Origin: Fidelibacterota bacterium
GTDB taxonomy: Bacteria > Fidelibacterota > SORT01
Reading direction: 5' to 3'
Length of the DNA stretch: 64,000 bases
Assembly (NCBI GenBank): GCA_022571215.1
Contig: JACZYG010000005.1
Coordinates: 50,653-114,652 of the forward strand
Part shown: piece by piece, positions 46,292 to 56,440 of the stretch
How positions within the stretch are numbered: the stretch's first letter is position 1
Layout of the letters: every line of letters begins with the position of its first letter
Translations under genes and position numbers: made by a program
Notes under the pieces: model-generated
Told to the model about the DNA's origin: nothing
The model's input: the letters and a program-made list of their open reading frames with translations, nothing else
The model's database searches: none

Positions 46292-47734
46292 CTAATAAAA
46301 TATTATGCTGACAAGGACAAAAATCGGCATAAGAATAAGTAAAGAATACTTGAACAAATATCCGAAGAAACTCGGCATCGGGATTCCTGCTTCCTCGGCG
46401 ATAGATCTGACCATGAAATTGGGCGCATTACCTATATATGTCATGGCGCCCATAAATACGGCGGCGGCGGAAATAGCTTTGAGATAAATCTCTTGCTCGG
46501 CGATCAATTTCATTACAGCCTCTTTCTCAGGTAACCCCGGGAAGAAATTTCCGAGAACGGTATTAAAAAACGTCAGGTAAGTAGGAGCGTTATCGAGAAA
46601 ACTCGATAGTATTCCCGTTATCCAAAAATAATCTTGCGGTGTTTTTACCGACTCAGTCAACCAACTTAGATTTCCCTTTGCGCCCGCCTTCAGAATAAGC
46701 AGAGCGGGGATGATCGTCATAAATATTCCGGCGAAGAGGTAAGCGACTTCCTTAATTGGGAACCAACTGAATTGATTGTCCTCCCTGATCTTTCTTGAAG
46801 TGAACCTGATCGATAGATAGCCCATTGCGATTATTGACAGATCCCTAATCAGGTTTTGAATCTCCATATGGACTCCACCTACGTCAAATGAGATTCCGTG
46901 CCATAATCCGCTTTGCAGAACGGCTACCACAATTCCGAGCAAGAATAAGAAGTTAATTGTTCCTTCAAGTCTCAAAGGATCGGGAGCGCTTTCCACCTCT
47001 TCAGGTTTCTCTTCTTTATTGTACTTATATGTATCGAAAGCGTAGAACATTAGAAGAAGGATCACACTTACAAACAGCATTTGTGGAAAAAGGCTAAAAG
47101 TCCAAAAGAACGGTACCGAATGCAAGAATCCCAAAAACAGAGGCGGGTCGCCGAGAGGTGTCAGAGCGCCTCCGATATTGCTTACGAGAAATATAAAAAA
47201 TATTACAATATGTATCTTATCCCGTCTCCAGCTGTTCGCCCGTAATAACGGTCGTATTAGCAGCATAGATGCGCCCGTTGTTCCAATCCATGAAGCGATC
47301 AGAGTTCCTATAAGCAAGATCACCGTATTCACCATCGGAGAACCTTGTAGTCTACCCCGCACGAGAATCCCGCCCGATACGGTGAACAATCCCCAGAGCA
47401 GAATAATGAACGGAATGTAATCAACAAGATAAATATGCATTATTTCATATAACGCTTCACCCTTGAATACGATTAAAAACGGAACAGCAAACAAGAGCGC
47501 CCAGAGAGCGGATATTTTCGGAAAATGACCGTGCCAAAAATGGGGCGCCAAAAGCGGGAAGAGGGCGATTGAAAGCAGAATTCCCACAAAAGGAATAACG
47601 CTCCACAGCGGCAATATAACACCAAGGTCTGCATGACCTCCGCCTCCACTTGACGCGAGCAGAGTTCCCGGCGTTAATAATAGTAGCAGTGTCACTAAAC
47701 GATTAGCAAAATGTTTGAATTTTATTCTCGACAA
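46292..47734 (-). CDS. NhaD-like Na+/H+ antiporter in the nuo operon
   Basis: 480-residue membrane protein of the ion transporter (ArsB/NhaD) superfamily with about 12 helices. The N-terminus (LLLLLTPGTLLASSGGGG) looks like a signal sequence or first helix. Family motifs: SNIGGALTPLGDPPLFLGFL in the first half, and SSFLDNAPTYLTFFN with YIGNAPNFMVRSIAEEAG in the second. The start is TTG with GAGGA upstream, 22 bases after nuoM. NhaD exchanges Na+ for H+; its place between nuoM and nuoN suggests that proton pumping by complex I is linked to sodium cycling. Another substrate of the superfamily (for example organic acids) is possible. Confidence 0.88.
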   Translation of the reverse strand: MSRIKFKHFANRLVTLLLLLTPGTLLASSGGGGHADLGVILPLWSVIPFVGILLSIALFPLLAPHFWHGHFPKISALWALLFAVPFLIVFKGEALYEIMHIYLVDYIPFIILLWGLFTVSGGILVRGRLQGSPMVNTVILLIGTLIASWIGTTGASMLLIRPLLRANSWRRDKIHIVIFFIFLVSNIGGALTPLGDPPLFLGFLHSVPFFWTFSLFPQMLFVSVILLLMFYAFDTYKYNKEEKPEEVESAPDPLRLEGTINFLFLLGIVVAVLQSGLWHGISFDVGGVHMEIQNLIRDLSIIAMGYLSIRFTSRKIREDNQFSWFPIKEVAYLFAGIFMTIIPALLILKAGAKGNLSWLTESVKTPQDYFWITGILSSFLDNAPTYLTFFNTVLGNFFPGLPEKEAVMKLIAEQEIYLKAISAAAVFMGAMTYIGNAPNFMVRSIAEEAGIPMPSFFGYLFKYSLLILMPIFVLVSIIFY

Positions 47735-47756
47735 ATTTAATTCCTCATTTGATTAG

Positions 47757-49301
47757 TTAATTCCTCTCAGGACTCACAGGAGTGACATCCGGAGATATTT
47801 TTAATTTTTCACCATTTGAATTTGCCTGCACCACATTTAAAAGATTGGTGACCGAAGGTTCTATCCTATCGAGTATCGGTTTCGGATAGATTCCGATAAA
47901 AACTATCAGCACTATCAATGGAACGATAACCCACTTTTCTCTTAAAGAGAGGTCACTCAATCCTGAATTCTTTTCATTTGTCACCTTGCCGAACATGACC
48001 CTTTGATACATCCACAATAGATAGACAGCCGCCAATATTACGCCGGTTGCGGCAAATGTCGTAAAAAAGATGCTATACTTAAAACTACCGACAAGGATCA
48101 GAAACTCGCCTACGAATCCGTTTAAGCCGGGTAAGCCGAGACTGCTTAACACTACGATTAGAAAAGTAGCGGCATAGAAAGGCATGATCTTAGCAATTCC
48201 TCCATATTCCGAGATCAGACGCGAATGCCTTCTCTCGTAAATAAACCCTACCAACAGGAAGAGAGCGCCGGTGGATAATCCATGATTCACCATCTGTATC
48301 ACTGCTCCCTGCAAGCCTTGTTGGTTCAAGACGAATATTCCTAAAACTACAAATCCCATGTGCGAAACACTCGAATACGCTATAAGTTTTTTCATATCCG
48401 GCTGAACCATGGCGACTAACGCTCCGTAAATAATCCCCCCGAAAACCGCAAGACTTATAAGGTATGGCGCCAACCGCACCGTCGCCTCAGGGAAAAGAGG
48501 CAAGCAGTACCTGAGTAGACCGTACCCGCCCATCTTGAGTAAGACTCCCGCCAATATTACGCTCCCAGCCGTAGGCGCTTCCACATGCGCATCGGGCAGC
48601 CAGGTGTGAAACGGGAAGAGCGGTATCTTGATAGCGAACGAAAGCGTGAACGCAAGAAACAGCCAGAACTGTGTATTATACGGCAGTTCCAGCTTGTACA
48701 GCATAAGAAGATCGGTAGTAGGCGATCCGAATTGCTCACTTGATAAATAATATAGCCAAAAGATCGCAACAAGCATAAGCAGGCTGCCGAACATAGTGTA
48801 AATGATGAATTTTACGGCCGCATATATCCTCTTCTCTCCGCCCCAGATGCCTATGATGAAATACATCGGGATCAGCATTACCTCCCAAAAGACGTAAAAC
48901 AAGAACAGGTCCATTGAAAGGAATACTCCGATAATTCCTACTTCCAACGCAAGCATACTCACCAAGAAACCCTTATGCCCTTCGTTTATGCTGTTCCATG
49001 AAGACAACAGCGACAGAGGCGTTAAGAGGGTCGTTATCAGTATCAGGAACAGACTGATTCCGTCAACTCCAATTTTATAAGAAATTCCCCATTGAGGGAT
49101 CCACTCGGCATATTCCACAAACTGCATGTCTGACGGTCCTATCTCGAATTTTGCGAGCATCACAACCGAAACCACAAATGTTGCCAGCGTAAATCCTATT
49201 GCGACGACCTTCATGAGCGACTTCTCTTTATCGGGAATAAAGATCAGAGCAAGAATTCCAAGCATCGGCAGTATGATATGTAATGAAAGAATTCCTATCA
49301 T
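47757..49301 (-). CDS. nuoM: NADH-quinone oxidoreductase subunit M
   Basis: Antiporter-like proton-pumping subunit of complex I, 514 residues, about 14 helices. Conserved: FLFYVFWEVMLIPMYFIIGIW with the key Glu, KIPLFPFHTWLPDAHVEAPT with Lys, KLIAYSSVSHMGFVVLGIF and SLGLPGLNGFVGEFLIL. The C-terminal 30 residues are a hydrophilic tail. It follows nuoL by three bases. Confidence 0.96.
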   Translation of the reverse strand: MIGILSLHIILPMLGILALIFIPDKEKSLMKVVAIGFTLATFVVSVVMLAKFEIGPSDMQFVEYAEWIPQWGISYKIGVDGISLFLILITTLLTPLSLLSSWNSINEGHKGFLVSMLALEVGIIGVFLSMDLFLFYVFWEVMLIPMYFIIGIWGGEKRIYAAVKFIIYTMFGSLLMLVAIFWLYYLSSEQFGSPTTDLLMLYKLELPYNTQFWLFLAFTLSFAIKIPLFPFHTWLPDAHVEAPTAGSVILAGVLLKMGGYGLLRYCLPLFPEATVRLAPYLISLAVFGGIIYGALVAMVQPDMKKLIAYSSVSHMGFVVLGIFVLNQQGLQGAVIQMVNHGLSTGALFLLVGFIYERRHSRLISEYGGIAKIMPFYAATFLIVVLSSLGLPGLNGFVGEFLILVGSFKYSIFFTTFAATGVILAAVYLLWMYQRVMFGKVTNEKNSGLSDLSLREKWVIVPLIVLIVFIGIYPKPILDRIEPSVTNLLNVVQANSNGEKLKISPDVTPVSPERN

Positions 49302-49304
49302 ACC

Positions 49305-51227
49305 TTACCTGAAAAAATAATATCCTATCATCATAAGACTTCCTAAAAAGAGTGATAACGCATACCCGGAAACAAGACCTGATTGAACTTTTTTCAGACG
49401 CCTTCCGCTGACCATGATAAGCTGTCCGGCTCCATTGACTAAACCATCCACCAATCGCACATCAAATATGTTCCATAACCATTTAGAAATAGTGATGAGC
49501 CGCTGCACGAAAAGATAATCGTACAGCTCGTCCACGTAGAATTTATTGAAAGAAAGATTATACGCTCTCTTGAACTTCGCGGCCAGTAAATCAGGAAGTT
49601 CTTTGCGTTTGACGTAAAAAACATAAGCCAAAAATATACCCGCCATGGCGATCAGCACGGATATTCCCATGAGCGTAAATTCCATCAAATGACTCTGATG
49701 AGTTGTAAAATCATCCGGCAGTTTAGCAAGATTAGCTTCCAAATAATGATGGATTCTATTCTCACCTCCTAAGAGAGCCGGCACCCCCACATAGCCGCCT
49801 ATGACTGAAAGCAGAGCGAGTATAATGAGCGGCAGGGTCATCTTGTTTGGTGATTCGTGGGCAATAGTATCCGGCTTCCAACGGGCTTCACCATAAAATG
49901 TAAGGAATATCAAACGGAACATGTAAAATGCCGTAAGACCTGCCGTGACAGCGCCGACAAGCCATAACCAGATTCCACCCGCCGGTGAGCTGTATACCTG
50001 CCACAACAGCTCATCCTTGCTGAAAAACCCCGAAAGACCGGGTATGCCTGAAATAGCCAACGCGCCTATAAGAAAAGTGATAAACGTCTTCGGTATCTTC
50101 TTTCTCAAACCTCCCATAAAACGCATATCCTGTTCATTCGCGAGGGCGTGCATTACGGAACCAGCCGCGAGGAACATCAATCCCTTAAAGAATGCGTGTG
50201 TGAGCAGATGGAACATCCCCGCGCTAAATGCTCCCACGCCCAATGCAAGAAACATATAGCCGAGCTGACTGATAGTCGAGTATGCCAGTACCTTTTTAAT
50301 ATCGTTCTGTGTCAGGGCGATTGAGGCGGCGAAAAGCGCTGTTGCGGCTCCTACTACCGCTATCACGGTCATGGATGCCGGAGCCAATACATATAGGAAA
50401 CTGCTTCGAGCTACCATATATACTCCCGCTGTCACCATAGTAGCGGCATGAATGAGCGCGCTGACAGGAGTAGGACCCGCCATAGCGTCCGGCAGCCACA
50501 CGTAAAGCGGCAGCTGCGCGGATTTACCTATTGCTCCTACAAACAGTAGAAGAGTAATTGCCGTCACTGTTCCGTTTCCGACAGAATAACCTTCCAACTG
50601 AGAAAATATCTCACTGTACTGGAAGCTTCCGAACGTTACAAATATTAGCAGCGCTCCAAGCAGAAATCCGAAATCGCCTATCCGGTTAACGATGAACGCC
50701 TTCTTGCCGGCGCTTGCGTTTTCATCGTCTTCGTACCAAAACCCGATCAGCAAATAAGAGCAGAGACCTACTCCTTCCCATCCGAGGAACATCAGTATAT
50801 AATTATCGGACAAGACCAATATGAGCATCATGAATGAAAAAAGATTCATATAGGCAAAGAATCGGGCAAAACCTTCATCGCCGTTCATATATCCTATCGA
50901 ATAAACATGAATGAGGAACGCAACTCCGGTGATCATGACCACCATCATCAATGAGAGTGAATCTACCTGAAAGCTGACGCTAAGTTGCAGATCGGCAACC
51001 GATATCCAGTTGAAAAGTGTCGTATGAAATTCTGCCCCCGTTTGGTGAAGCCCTAAATAGTTCAATAATAAATATCCTGAAACGATAAACGAGAAAAACA
51101 TCACGCCTGAACCGATAATCCCAACTGCTTTATCACCTAAACGTCTGCCGAATATTCCGTTTAGAAGGAACCCGATCAGCGGGAACAATGGTATCAGCCA
51201 GACCAAATTGAGAGTGGAGTTTACCAT
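49305..51227 (-). CDS. nuoL: NADH-quinone oxidoreductase subunit L
   Basis: Distal pumping subunit of complex I, 640 residues. Conserved: [60 protein letters not shown] and [16 protein letters not shown]. The C-terminal part (about 480-640) carries the long lateral helix region with helices at the end. It overlaps nuoK by seven bases. A second NuoL is encoded at 62193-64000. Confidence 0.96.
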   Translation of the reverse strand: MVNSTLNLVWLIPLFPLIGFLLNGIFGRRLGDKAVGIIGSGVMFFSFIVSGYLLLNYLGLHQTGAEFHTTLFNWISVADLQLSVSFQVDSLSLMMVVMITGVAFLIHVYSIGYMNGDEGFARFFAYMNLFSFMMLILVLSDNYILMFLGWEGVGLCSYLLIGFWYEDDENASAGKKAFIVNRIGDFGFLLGALLIFVTFGSFQYSEIFSQLEGYSVGNGTVTAITLLLFVGAIGKSAQLPLYVWLPDAMAGPTPVSALIHAATMVTAGVYMVARSSFLYVLAPASMTVIAVVGAATALFAASIALTQNDIKKVLAYSTISQLGYMFLALGVGAFSAGMFHLLTHAFFKGLMFLAAGSVMHALANEQDMRFMGGLRKKIPKTFITFLIGALAISGIPGLSGFFSKDELLWQVYSSPAGGIWLWLVGAVTAGLTAFYMFRLIFLTFYGEARWKPDTIAHESPNKMTLPLIILALLSVIGGYVGVPALLGGENRIHHYLEANLAKLPDDFTTHQSHLMEFTLMGISVLIAMAGIFLAYVFYVKRKELPDLLAAKFKRAYNLSFNKFYVDELYDYLFVQRLITISKWLWNIFDVRLVDGLVNGAGQLIMVSGRRLKKVQSGLVSGYALSLFLGSLMMIGYYFFR

Positions 51228-51523
51228 TTGAGCAAATTCATATCTTGGACGTTAATAGATTTTTTGTTCCGGTACATAGCAACTATAATTGCCAGTCCGA
51301 CAGCAACCTCCGCCGCCGCAAGGGTCATGACGAAAAAAACAAATATCTGTCCGTCTATATTGTTCATCTGCCTTGAAAAAGCTATAAATGTCACATTTAC
51401 CGCATTCAGCATCAGTTCGATGGACATAAACACTATTATTACATTGCGTCTTAGGAGTACCCCTGCCACTCCTATAGCGAACAGCGCCGCCGCAAACCAA
51501 AGATAATATTCAATCGGCAGCAT
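51221..51523 (-). CDS. nuoK: NADH-quinone oxidoreductase subunit K
   Basis: 100 residues, three helices. Glu residues lie inside helix 2 ([15 protein letters not shown]) and helix 3 ([15 protein letters not shown]), the two conserved membrane glutamates of the proton path. The ATG overlaps the nuoJ stop (TAATG). Confidence 0.96.
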   Translation of the reverse strand: MLPIEYYLWFAAALFAIGVAGVLLRRNVIIVFMSIELMLNAVNVTFIAFSRQMNNIDGQIFVFFVMTLAAAEVAVGLAIIVAMYRNKKSINVQDMNLLKW

Positions 51524-52026
51524 TATCTTAAATTCCTTTTAGTCATCAGAACAGCTCCGACCAATGCGACAAGAAGAAGGAGCGAGGCGATCTCAAAAGG
51601 CAATAGATATTTAGTGAAGAGAGTAAGCCCTATATTCCGGGTTGTCCCCAATTCTTCGACACTGCCCATTACTTCACCGATATAATTCACCGAGCCGGAA
51701 ACGAGCGAAAAAATCATCCCAATAAATGCGATTGATAAGAGTGTAACGATCAATGTTCGTGGATCGGTAAGCGATAAGAATTTTGCCTCTTTACCGGGAT
51801 TTAAGAGCATTATTACAAACAGGAAGAGTACCATTATAGCGCCCGCATAAATGATGATCTGAACTACCGCGAGGAAATACGCCTCCAACAGCAAGAATAT
51901 TCCGGCAAGGCTGAAAAGGGTAATCACAAGTGAAACTGCGCTGTAAATTGGATTTCGGGTAACAACGACCGTCAAAGCTGAGACGATTGCCATCGTAGCG
52001 AATATAAAAAATAACGATTCGGTCAT
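51523..52026 (-). CDS. nuoJ: NADH-quinone oxidoreductase subunit J
   Basis: 167 residues, five helices. The segment [24 protein letters not shown] holds the conserved NuoJ helix 3 with the pi-bulge region. It directly follows nuoH with a 20-base gap, where nuoI is normally found; no NuoI reading frame exists there. Confidence 0.95.
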   Translation of the reverse strand: MTESLFFIFATMAIVSALTVVVTRNPIYSAVSLVITLFSLAGIFLLLEAYFLAVVQIIIYAGAIMVLFLFVIMLLNPGKEAKFLSLTDPRTLIVTLLSIAFIGMIFSLVSGSVNYIGEVMGSVEELGTTRNIGLTLFTKYLLPFEIASLLLLVALVGAVLMTKRNLR

Positions 52027-52046
52027 ATTAATCTATTCCCATATGT

Positions 52047-53060
52047 TCAAACGTAGGTTATCCATGCCGCGGTAAATAACAGATTCAGTAGCGCAAGCGG
52101 CAAAAGTATCTTCCAGCCTAAGTGCATAAGCTGGTCATAACGAAATCGTGGAAGAGTCCACCGAACCCATAAATAAAGAAAGAGAAAAAACCCTGTTTTA
52201 ACGGCGAAAGATACCACAGAAAGGAAGGCGCCTAAATGACCTAATTTCGTGACATCGATAAATGGTACAGTCCAACCGCCGAAGAACAGCGTTACTATCA
52301 AAGCCGAAGCCGTTATGATATTAGAATATTCCCCTAACATGAACATCGAGTATTTGAATCCGCTATATTCTATGTGATAGCCGGCGATGAGCTCCTGTTC
52401 GGATTCCGCCAAGTCGAACGGCAGCCGGTTCGTTTCCGCGAATACGGCTACGAGAAATATCATGAACGCCACAGGCTGCCGGAACACGTTCCACATTCCG
52501 ATCTGCGCTTCAACAATATCATTCAACCTTAAAGAACCCGTTAGTAAAAGTATTCCTACTACAGAAAGTCCAAGCGCCAATTCATAAGAGATCATCTGCG
52601 CTGAAGAACGAACGCCGCCTAAAAGAGAGTATTTATTATTTGAACTCCACCCGCCTAAAACCACGCCATACACTCCAATAGACGTGATCGCGAATATGAA
52701 CAATATTCCGATGTTAATATCCGCAATTTGGAATGCGATGTGTCGTCCGAACGCGTCTATTCCGGAACCGAAAGGAACGACGGCAAATGTGACTAAAGCC
52801 GGAGCCAGCACCATTGCCGGAGCGAGATGATAGATAATCCTATTCGCTTTGGCAGGAGTTATATCTTCCTTGAGCATTGTCTTTACTCCGTCGGCTATAG
52901 GCTGCAATAAACCCCAAATTCCCACCCTGTTCGGCCCGTAACGTTCCTGAACGAATCCTGCGACCTTCCTCTCGGCAAGAATGAGATACGCCACCGCCGT
53001 GAAAGTACCGCCTATCACGATCATTATTTTTGTGATAATGATTGCTATATCTGTCAGCAC
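52047..53060 (-). CDS. nuoH: NADH-quinone oxidoreductase subunit H
   Basis: Membrane subunit forming the quinone entry channel, 337 residues, eight helices. Conserved: ERKVAGFVQERYGPNRVG, AETNRLPFDLAESEQELIAGYHIEYSGFKYS-type acidic loop, and WTLPRFRYDQLMHLGWKILLP at the end. The start is GTG overlapping the nuoG stop as TAGTG, the only GTG start I assigned. Confidence 0.96.
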   Translation of the reverse strand: MLTDIAIIITKIMIVIGGTFTAVAYLILAERKVAGFVQERYGPNRVGIWGLLQPIADGVKTMLKEDITPAKANRIIYHLAPAMVLAPALVTFAVVPFGSGIDAFGRHIAFQIADINIGILFIFAITSIGVYGVVLGGWSSNNKYSLLGGVRSSAQMISYELALGLSVVGILLLTGSLRLNDIVEAQIGMWNVFRQPVAFMIFLVAVFAETNRLPFDLAESEQELIAGYHIEYSGFKYSMFMLGEYSNIITASALIVTLFFGGWTVPFIDVTKLGHLGAFLSVVSFAVKTGFFLFLYLWVRWTLPRFRYDQLMHLGWKILLPLALLNLLFTAAWITYV

Positions 53061-54691
53061 TATAGCGCCTTCTCCTGAAAAGCTTCTCTCTCCCGATTCA
53101 GATCACTCCCTAAAGAACCGACACTTTCAACAGTGATACCTTCGTATCCGTTGACGTTGACAGCCGCTTCGTTCGTGATCTCATCCACACTTTCATAGTT
53201 GAAATTCTTTATTCCGAGAGCTCCGCTAAATTCTACTATCACTTTCCAATCTTCCTTCACTCCGATAGGAGATTGAACTACCCCCCGCACTCTCTGCACT
53301 CTATTCCGGTCGTTGGTCATCGTACCGTTCTTTTCATAGTGAAATGTTCCGGGTAGAACAACATCGGCAAGCTTTGCTTCATCCGATAGGTAAGCTGATT
53401 GCACTATAAGGAATTCAGATTTTTTAAGAATCTCGCTTACGCTTTCCGTCATCAGATCATGAACGCCTCCCTGCAGAAGATACACGATCTTATTGCCTAA
53501 ACTATCCGCGAGTCCTGAGCTCTTCAAACCAAGCATATCTAACGATCCGCGTCTGTTTGGAGTCTTATCAGGAGAGATTCTGAATCCGCTTTTAAAAATA
53601 ATCGGATCGCCATCCATCTCCCCCGGATATAAAGAAATATTCTCTTCGGGAACCGATAATGAATCAGCCAACTTTCTCAGAAGATAATTTTCTTCATTCG
53701 TGCCGTAAGCGGAGCCGATAATTTCCATGTTACCAGGTGATAACTTGCCATTGACCGTTGTTTTTTCAGATATAAAATCGAATACCTCTTTCCATGATAC
53801 CGGTCTGAATCCGTCATCTTCTTTCAGTAACGGAGATTGTAACCGTACTAATTCATCTGCCGCGTGGTATCCTAATCTTCCGTCATCGCAGATCCAGTAA
53901 TCGTTTACCTCTTTATTCAAACGCGGTTTGATGCGCTGAATCCCGTTTACGGTGACTCCAATTTTCACGTTGCATCCGACAGAGCAATCCATACATATCG
54001 TCTCCTGTTCTTCGAGATTCCATACCCTTGTCTTATGCAAAAAATCGTTGCTTACGAGACTGCCTACCGGACAAATATCAGCGGTATTTCCGGAAAGTTT
54101 ATTATCTATCGGCTGGTTATCCCGCACATCTATGATTGACGAATAACCTCTGTTGCGAACCATCAACTGAGGGTCTCCGACTATCTCATCACAAAAACGC
54201 ACACACCTTGAGCAAAGAATACAGCGGTTAGGATAGATCCAAATTTCAGGTCCGAGTTGCTTTTTAGGGTTCACTCTCTTCTCTTCTTTGAATCTGCTGC
54301 TGGCGTTCCCGTGTTCGAAGGAGTAGTCCTGAAGAAAACATTCGCCCGCCTGATCGCAAACAGGACAATCTATCGGATGGTTGAGCAGAAGAAGTTCAAG
54401 CACACGGCTTCGGGAATCTTTCACCTCTTCGGATTCTGTTTCAATAACCATATCGTACTTGCCGTCGATTTTCCGCTCTTCAGGCATTTCGCCGATGTTC
54501 ACGTTGCACGAAATTTGTAACCCGGGCATCCCTTCGATCTGAACCACGCACATTCTGCAATTTCCGGCTATAGAAAGACTGGGATGGTAACAATAATGTG
54601 GGATTTCTATTCCATTATCCAATGCGGTCTGAAGCAGCCTCGCCCCCTGTTCTACTTCCAATTCCTTATTGTTTATTTTAATTAACGGCAT
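53060..54691 (-). CDS. nuoG: NADH-quinone oxidoreductase subunit G, short form
   Basis: Fe-S subunit of the peripheral arm, about 543 residues, well short of the E. coli (about 900) and Thermus (about 780) forms. N1b [2Fe-2S] cysteines are Cys34, Cys45, Cys48 and Cys62; N5 motif HPIDCPVCDQAGEC; N4 motif CILCSRCVRFC. The extra N7 cluster motif is also present (CMDCSVGC, then Cys after 27 residues). The molybdopterin-oxidoreductase-like part is truncated but still ends in the usual FHYEKNGTMTNDRNRVQ segment. I chose the inner ATG (MPLIKINNK), which overlaps nuoF by 14 bases; an ATG five codons upstream lacks a ribosome site. Confidence 0.93.
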   Translation of the reverse strand: MPLIKINNKELEVEQGARLLQTALDNGIEIPHYCYHPSLSIAGNCRMCVVQIEGMPGLQISCNVNIGEMPEERKIDGKYDMVIETESEEVKDSRSRVLELLLLNHPIDCPVCDQAGECFLQDYSFEHGNASSRFKEEKRVNPKKQLGPEIWIYPNRCILCSRCVRFCDEIVGDPQLMVRNRGYSSIIDVRDNQPIDNKLSGNTADICPVGSLVSNDFLHKTRVWNLEEQETICMDCSVGCNVKIGVTVNGIQRIKPRLNKEVNDYWICDDGRLGYHAADELVRLQSPLLKEDDGFRPVSWKEVFDFISEKTTVNGKLSPGNMEIIGSAYGTNEENYLLRKLADSLSVPEENISLYPGEMDGDPIIFKSGFRISPDKTPNRRGSLDMLGLKSSGLADSLGNKIVYLLQGGVHDLMTESVSEILKKSEFLIVQSAYLSDEAKLADVVLPGTFHYEKNGTMTNDRNRVQRVRGVVQSPIGVKEDWKVIVEFSGALGIKNFNYESVDEITNEAAVNVNGYEGITVESVGSLGSDLNREREAFQEKAL

Positions 54692-55967
54692 CCAAGCTCT
54701 TTGCATTTTGCGAAATCAGTGATTTCTTATATTCTATATAATAGTCGAATTCTTCTCTGAATTTTTCGATATAACTTTTAACGGGCGCAACCGCCGCATC
54801 GCCAAACGGACAGATAGTCCTCTTCTCAATGCTTTTGCAGATATCAAGGAGCAAGTCAATATCCCGTCCCCTCCCTCTGCCGTTCGTTATCCTTCCGAGA
54901 ATTGTCTTCATCCAGGGGACGCCTTCGCGGCATGGCGTACACTGACCGCAAGTTTCATGCGCGTAAAACTTGGATAAATTGTAACATGCGTCCACCATAT
55001 CGGTATTTTCGTCCATCACTATTATTCCCGCGGAACCAAGCATGCTGCCCGCCGCTGCGACCGAATCGAAATCCATGTTTATATCGATTTCACTCTCTTT
55101 GAGGACAGGAGTTGATGAACCGCCCGGAATAACAGCCTTAAGTTTTCTGTTATGCAGTATCCCGCCGGCATGTTCGAAAATCAGCTCTCTAAGAGGAACG
55201 CCCATAGGCAGTTCATAGACACCCGGATTACGCACATGCCCCGACAGACAGTACAATTTCGGACCTGAACTCTTTTCCGTACCGATCGATTTAAACCAAT
55301 CTGGTCCGTTATTGATTATGTGAGGCACGCAGCACAATGTTTCAACATTATTTACTATGGTGGGAGAGTGTAAATATCCCTCAACGGCGGGAAACGGAGG
55401 TTTGATTTTCGGATAGCCTCTCTTGCCTTCCAACGAAGTCAGAAGCGCGGTTTCCTCTCCGCATATATACGCTCCCGCTCCACGCGTAACGAGAATCTCA
55501 AGGTCATATCCGCTTGAGAGAATATTTTTTCCGAGATACCCTTTTTCCTTCATCTCCTGAATTGCCTCATTAAGCAGAACTGCTTGATTAGCGAATTCGC
55601 CGCGGATATAAACGAATGCCGTGTTCGCCTTAATCGCATAGGAGGCAATTGCTATTCCTTCCAACATCATGTGCGGATCATTTTCTAAAAGAAGCCGATC
55701 CTTGAATGTGCCGGGTTCTGACTCATCAGCATTACAGACAAGATACTTGGGTTTATCTACCTTGGGCACAAAACTCCACTTGACTCCCGCCGGAAATCCG
55801 GCTCCACCCCTCCCCCTCAATCCCGAATCTTTAACCGTTTCGACTACTTCTTCGGGTGACATCTCCCTAACCACTTTTCTCCAGGCCTCATATCCGCCGG
55901 ACTCCATGTAAACACTTATCCTGTGTGAGTTTTCCGTTTCAATATTTTTTGTTAGTATCTTCTCCAT
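54678..55967 (-). CDS. nuoF: NADH-quinone oxidoreductase subunit F
   Basis: NADH- and FMN-binding subunit, about 429 residues. FMN/NADH site GLRGRGGAGFPAGVKWSF and GAGAYICGEETALLTSLEG; N3 [4Fe-4S] motif CGQCTPCREG with the fourth Cys in RTICPFGDAA. The ATG overlaps the nuoE stop as TGATG; a TTG one codon earlier is possible. Confidence 0.96.
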   Translation of the reverse strand: MEKILTKNIETENSHRISVYMESGGYEAWRKVVREMSPEEVVETVKDSGLRGRGGAGFPAGVKWSFVPKVDKPKYLVCNADESEPGTFKDRLLLENDPHMMLEGIAIASYAIKANTAFVYIRGEFANQAVLLNEAIQEMKEKGYLGKNILSSGYDLEILVTRGAGAYICGEETALLTSLEGKRGYPKIKPPFPAVEGYLHSPTIVNNVETLCCVPHIINNGPDWFKSIGTEKSSGPKLYCLSGHVRNPGVYELPMGVPLRELIFEHAGGILHNRKLKAVIPGGSSTPVLKESEIDINMDFDSVAAAGSMLGSAGIIVMDENTDMVDACYNLSKFYAHETCGQCTPCREGVPWMKTILGRITNGRGRGRDIDLLLDICKSIEKRTICPFGDAAVAPVKSYIEKFREEFDYYIEYKKSLISQNAKSLDAVN

Positions 55968-56440
55968 CAATAGAATTTCCCGAGGATCTTATCTATTTTT
56001 TCTTCAGTCAGGTCCTCAAAATAATCATCATTCACTTGCATCATCGGCGCGCTTCCGCAAGACGCAAGACACTCCGCCTTCATAAGCGTAAAGCGATTGT
56101 CATTCGTCGTTTCTCCCGCGTCTATTTCCAATTTGTCTTTGAGATATTCAAATACATTCGCCGAGCCTCGCAGCGCGCAGGGAAGTGTGTGACAGACCCA
56201 AATGACGTTCTCACCGACAGGCTCTTTAAAATACATGGTGTAGAAACTTGCCGTATCCTCCAGCTGTTGAACGGGAAGATCCATCTCTTTTGAAAGCGCC
56301 TCAAGCGCTTCGTAAGAGATATACCCGAATTCTCTTTGAGTCAGATGCAGCGCATTCATTACCGCGGACATCCTGTCAGGGTAAGAATCCATTAGTTTTT
56401 TAAGTTCGGCTTTTGCTTCCGTTGAAAAAGTGTCAGGCAT
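55967..56440 (-). CDS. nuoE: NADH-quinone oxidoreductase subunit E
   Basis: 157 residues with the N1a [2Fe-2S] site: CHTLPC and, 36 residues on, CLASCG. The N-terminal half is the usual helical domain (ALHLTQREFGYISYEALEAL). It begins directly after the nuoD stop codon. NuoE, NuoF and NuoG together form the NADH-oxidising module. Confidence 0.95.
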   Translation of the reverse strand: MPDTFSTEAKAELKKLMDSYPDRMSAVMNALHLTQREFGYISYEALEALSKEMDLPVQQLEDTASFYTMYFKEPVGENVIWVCHTLPCALRGSANVFEYLKDKLEIDAGETTNDNRFTLMKAECLASCGSAPMMQVNDDYFEDLTEEKIDKILGKFY

